From: Marinobacterium rhizophilum
GTDB taxonomy: Bacteria; Pseudomonadota; Gammaproteobacteria; Pseudomonadales; Balneatricaceae
Direction of reading: 5' to 3'
DNA length: 64,000 bases
Assembly: GCF_024397915.1 (NCBI RefSeq)
Contig: NZ_CP073347.1
Coordinates: forward strand, 434,001 to 498,000
Part shown: one piece after another, positions 61,110 through 64,000 of the stretch
Layout of the letters: each line of letters opens with the position of its first letter
Numbering within the stretch: the first letter of the stretch is position 1
Position numbers and translations under genes: made by a program
Notes under the pieces: model-generated
Database searches by the model: none
What the model was told of the DNA's origin: nothing
Seen by the model: the letters and a program-made list of their open reading frames with translations, nothing else

Positions 61110-61143
61110 AACCGCCGTTTCCCCTGTGGAACGGCGGTTTTTT
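61110..61143 (+). terminator. Rho-independent terminator of the aldehyde dehydrogenase-ridA operon
   Basis: AACCGCCGTT at 61110-61119 pairs with AACGGCGGTT at 61130-61139, followed by TTTT. It closes the operon on the plus strand and lies just before the decayed repeats. Confidence 0.9.
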
Positions 61144-61186
61144 CGTTCTGCTGTGCCTGCCATTCGCCTGCTACTTGCCTGACCGC

Positions 61187-61590
61187 CTAGCGACGTCCGT
61201 TGCCTGAGCCGGTTTTGGGTTTGGGCCCTGGTTTTCAAGTTGCGTTTTTGTGCCGCCTTGCGGGCGATTTCATTCATCAGGCGAATGACAGGAAGACTCT
61301 GACAGGCTAGCAGTGGCTCTGCTAGCGACGTCCGTTGCCCGAGCCGGTTTTGGGTTTGGGCTCTGGATTTCAAGTTGCGTTTTTGTGCCGCCTTGCGGGC
61401 GATTTCATTCATCAGGGGAATGACAGGAAGGCTCTGACAGGCTAGCAGTGGCTCTGCTAGCGACGTCCGTTGCCCGAGCCGGTTTTGGGTTTGGGCCCTG
61501 GTTTTCAAGTTGTGTTTTTGTGCCGCCTTGCGGGCGATTTCATTCATCGGGGAATGACAGGAAGGCTCTGACAGGCTAGCAGTGGCTCTG
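61187..61590 (-). repeat. Three decayed tandem copies of a gene 3' end
   Basis: Units of 135, 135 and 134 bases begin with CTAGCGACGTCCGTTGCC at 61187, 61322 and 61457. The intact parent (3' end of the coiled-coil gene) begins the same way at 61591. Each copy repeats the last 90 or so coding bases of that gene plus a copy-specific linker (CAGGCTAGCAGTGGCTCT). The copies share a frameshifting change that turns the gene's stop frame into a long open frame on the minus strand. Confidence 0.9.
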
Positions 61591-61968
61591 CTAGCGACGT
61601 CCGTTGCCTGAGCCGGTTTTGGGTTTTGGTTTGGGTTTTTGTGCCGCCTTGCGGGCGATTTCATTCATGAGGCCGCTGATGTCCAGACCCTGGCAGGCGG
61701 CCAGCTGATCGACACTCGCGTACAGGTTCGTGGGCAGAGGGCGTGGGCCGGGCTTGGCCTGGGCACGCTGCTGAGCTTCTTCGGCCTGGCGTTCCTGGCG
61801 CTCCTTGTCCAGGCGCAATTGCTCGAGGCGTGCCTGTTCAAGGCGTTCTTCTTCGGCGGCTTTTTCCTGTGCCATTACCTTGATTTTCGCCTTGAGTTTG
61901 TAATCAAGGTCGAGAAGATCTTCCATGCTGAGTGACATGAGCCACTCGGTTATATTGTCATTGCTCAT
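61591..61968 (-). CDS. Coiled-coil protein with basic tail
   Basis: A 125-residue protein. Residues 28-75 form a charged coiled coil (EKAAEEERLEQARLEQLRL). The tail is basic (RKAAQKPKPKPKTGSGNGRR) and could bind nucleic acid, as in H-NS-like proteins, though no family was recognised. The 3' end has been copied three times downstream. The start is the ATG at 61968. Confidence 0.65.
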   Translation of the reverse strand: MSNDNITEWLMSLSMEDLLDLDYKLKAKIKVMAQEKAAEEERLEQARLEQLRLDKERQERQAEEAQQRAQAKPGPRPLPTNLYASVDQLAACQGLDISGLMNEIARKAAQKPKPKPKTGSGNGRR

Positions 61969-62235
61969 CAATGTCCGGTTTTTCGGGTATCAGCGAGGGG
62001 CGAAAATGCCTGTCGCGTATTATGGAAGGGTTGCGCAAAAAATACAGGCTTTTAGCGCCTAAAATCAAGCGCTGAGTATTCAATGGGGCTGATCGTGATG
62101 CCATTGAGCCGCGCAGCGGCCTGTCAGCCTGGTTTTGCCATGCAGCCTCGGCTACTTTACTTTGTAAACACTGTTTAGTAATCTGTGGCCAATACTAAAC
62201 ACTGTTTATTAATTGGCGGATCTGCGGAGGCAAGC
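61969..62235. promoter_or_regulatory. Control region of the TetR-LplT operon with twin operators
   Basis: TAAACACTGTTTA occurs at 62165-62177 and again at 62196-62208, 31 bases apart. Each is a perfect inverted repeat (TAAAC-act-GTTTA) of the kind TetR repressors bind. The rest, from 61969, is the promoter region of the divergent coiled-coil gene. No gene was seen. Confidence 0.75.
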
Positions 62236-62847
62236 ATGGCCCGACGCCGAGAACATTCCCGTGAAACCCTTGCCGAGCTCGCGCTGTGCGCGGCCGAACG
62301 TCTGCTGGACGAGCAGGGCATCGCCGAGCTGAGTACCCGCCGTATTGCCGCGGACATCGGCTACAGTGCCGCGACTCTCTATTCGGTGTTCGATAACCTC
62401 GATGACCTTTGCTGGCAACTGAATGCCCGTACGCTGGCGCAACTGCTCGCACAGCTGGATGCGCTGGGCGAGATGCCGCCGCGCGAGGCGCTCAAGGCCT
62501 ATGCCCTGTGCTATGTGGCCTTTGCCGCCCGCTGGCCTGAGCGCTGGAGTCTGCTGTTTGAGCATCGCACGCCCGAAACCCTGCAGGTACCAGCCTGGCT
62601 GAATGCGTCGATCGAGCGTCTGTTTTTGCAGATCGAGGGTCGCCTGGCTGAACTGGTGCCCGAGGCGAGCGCGTCGGAACGGGCGCTGACGGCCCGTACG
62701 CTCTGGAGTGGGGTGCATGGCGTGGCCGTGCTGCAGTTAAGGGGCAAGCTGTTTTTACCGCCCCAGGGAAAACAGGAACAGATGCTGACAACGCTGGTGG
62801 ATTACCACCTGGATGGCTGGAGTTTGAGTCGGGAGAGCAGGACATGA
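62236..62847 (+). CDS. TetR family transcriptional regulator
   Basis: A 203-residue TetR regulator. The helix-turn-helix reads LSTRRIAADIGYSAATLYSVFDNLDDLCWQL. The C-terminal domain (YVAFAARWPERWSLLFEHR) is of the TetR_C_33-like group. GGAGG lies before the ATG. Twin palindromes just upstream suggest self-repression. It overlaps the next gene by ATGA, so it probably controls it. Confidence 0.9.
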   Translation: MARRREHSRETLAELALCAAERLLDEQGIAELSTRRIAADIGYSAATLYSVFDNLDDLCWQLNARTLAQLLAQLDALGEMPPREALKAYALCYVAFAARWPERWSLLFEHRTPETLQVPAWLNASIERLFLQIEGRLAELVPEASASERALTARTLWSGVHGVAVLQLRGKLFLPPQGKQEQMLTTLVDYHLDGWSLSRESRT

Positions 62848-64000
62848 GTGAACTTTTCAAGCTGCGCGGGTTTCTGGCCTTTGTATCGGTGGCCTTTATC
62901 AATGCCTTTGTGGACCTGGGTCACAAGATCATCATCCAGAATACGCTGTTCAAGACCTTTGACGGCCAGCAGCAGATCCTGCTCACCGCGGTGGTTAACG
63001 GGCTTATTCTGCTGCCCTTTATCATGTTGTTCACGCCCGCCGGCTTTATTTCGGACAAGTACCCCAAGCACCGGGTGATGCGCTTTTCCGCCTGGGCCGG
63101 AGTGCTGGTAACGCTGCTGATCACGCTGTGTTACTACCAGGGCTGGTTTGTGGCGGCCTTCGGGCTGACCTTCGTGCTGGCACTGCAAAGCGCGTTCTAT
63201 TCGCCCTCCAAGTACGGCTATATCCGTGAACTGGTCGGTACCGCCCGGCTCAGTGAGGGTAACGGCTGGATTCAGGCGGCCACCATGGTGGCCATATTGT
63301 CGGGCATCATGGTGTTTTCGCTGCTGTTCGAGATGCGCCTGGCGGACCTGCTGGTCCTGCCCCAGGACCCGGCCGAGGTGGTGCAGCAGATCGCGCCGCT
63401 GGGCTGGTTCCTGGTGGCCGGCGCCGCGCTGGAAACTGTGCTGGCGCACCGCCTGCCCGCGCTGACCAAGACCGATCGACAGCTGCACTTCGACTGGGCT
63501 GCCTACCGCCGCGGTCGCACCCTGGCGGCGAACCTGTCCCATATCGCCGGTATCCGACCCATCTGGCTGTCGATCCTGGGTCTGGCGACTTTCTGGTCCA
63601 TAAGCCAGGTCATGCTGGCGGTGTTTCCGGCCTTTGCCAAGGAAACCCTGGGGGAGCAGAACACCTTTGTCATCCAGGGCGCCATGGCGCTGGCCGGTAT
63701 CGGCATTATGGCCGGTTCCATGCTGGCCGGGCGCCTGTCGCGGCATCACATCAATACCGGGCTGATTCCGCTCGGTGCCGCCGGCGTGGCACTGGGGCTG
63801 TTATTGCTGCCCCATGCCGCCTCACTGGGTTTCTCGGCGGCGCTGTTCCTGATGATTGGCCTGTTCGGCGCCCTGATGATCATTCCGCTGAACGCGCTGA
63901 TCCAGTTCAATGCTGACCGCCATGACAGCGGCCGCATCCTGGCGGGTAACAACTTTATTCAGAATGTGGCGATGCTGAGTTTCCTGGGCCTGACGGTGCT
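62844..64000 (+). CDS. LplT/Aas-type lysophospholipid transporter, N-terminal part (partial)
   Basis: 385 codons of a major facilitator that runs past the window end. LFKLRGFLAFVSVAFINAFVDLGHKIIIQNTLFK and YSPSKYGYIRELV are typical of LplT and of the MFS part of the fused LplT-Aas proteins. LplT flips lysophospholipids inward for re-acylation by Aas. Whether an acyltransferase and acyl-ACP synthetase follow in the same chain is outside the window. ATGA overlap with tetR. Confidence 0.85.
   Translation, partial: MSELFKLRGFLAFVSVAFINAFVDLGHKIIIQNTLFKTFDGQQQILLTAVVNGLILLPFIMLFTPAGFISDKYPKHRVMRFSAWAGVLVTLLITLCYYQGWFVAAFGLTFVLALQSAFYSPSKYGYIRELVGTARLSEGNGWIQAATMVAILSGIMVFSLLFEMRLADLLVLPQDPAEVVQQIAPLGWFLVAGAALETVLAHRLPALTKTDRQLHFDWAAYRRGRTLAANLSHIAGIRPIWLSILGLATFWSISQVMLAVFPAFAKETLGEQNTFVIQGAMALAGIGIMAGSMLAGRLSRHHINTGLIPLGAAGVALGLLLLPHAASLGFSAALFLMIGLFGALMIIPLNALIQFNADRHDSGRILAGNNFIQNVAMLSFLGLTV

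Noticed and set aside
61089..61664. 191-codon minus-strand frame in the repeats as a real gene
   Set aside because: It runs out of phase through decayed copies of another gene's 3' end and has no start signal; it is reported only as a consequence of the repeats.

Overview
The window is a high-GC chromosomal segment of a gammaproteobacterium, most likely a marine or halotolerant member of the Oceanospirillales/Pseudomonadales. The evidence is the gene set: GlrK-QseG-GlrR, TmcA, MtnBCD with MtnA and MtnK, AapJQMP, a YgaP-type rhodanese, an OlsF-type ornithine lipid synthase and a BCCT carrier. No genus was identified. Genes are densely packed, many overlap by an ATGA junction, and no rRNA, tRNA, prophage, insertion sequence or CRISPR array was recognised.

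Positions 1-2.5 kb hold a LolD/MacB-like ABC exporter with a DUF3299 protein. Its ATPase/permease junction has been tandemly duplicated twice. Positions 2.7-17 kb form a methionine island. It has a methionine-type aminotransferase overlapping an omega-amidase, then mtnB-mtnC-mtnD, gamma-glutamyltransferase, a PhnA-like zinc ribbon protein, divergent mtnA and mtnK, and metE behind a MetR box. With an MTA nucleosidase encoded elsewhere, this is a complete route from methylthioribose back to methionine. Positions 17-28 kb carry tmcA, small conserved proteins (DUF454, MOSC, Rof, DUF3820, SYLF, CigR-like, YbaK), the GlrKR two-component operon, two small secreted proteins and dodecin.

Positions 28-41 kb hold a FAH-family hydrolase with a TetR regulator, a lipoprotein, cysQ, and a hexose phosphate operon: pgi, a UDP-glucose-dehydrogenase-like protein that has lost its catalytic residues, and a phosphomannomutase. 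A J-domain membrane protein, a VWA protein, an OlsF-like acyltransferase and dinB follow. Positions 41-46 kb are the AapJQMP amino-acid importer on the minus strand. Positions 46-52 kb hold a YgaP-like rhodanese with a well-defined promoter and palindrome, metG, an HDOD protein with a degenerate receiver domain, trmA and a TauE/SafE permease.

Positions 52.7-61.1 kb look like a catabolic island. On the minus strand are a 576-residue protein of unknown function and a DUF3726 protein. Next comes a LysR regulator divergent from an operon of aldehyde dehydrogenase, divergent M19 dipeptidase, BCCT carrier and RidA, closed by a terminator. The layout suggests uptake and breakdown of a betaine-like or N-substituted compound by an uncharacterised route. 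After it come three decayed tandem copies of the 3' end of a coiled-coil protein gene, then a TetR regulator with twin operators, overlapping the start of an LplT/Aas-type lysophospholipid transporter gene that runs out of the window.
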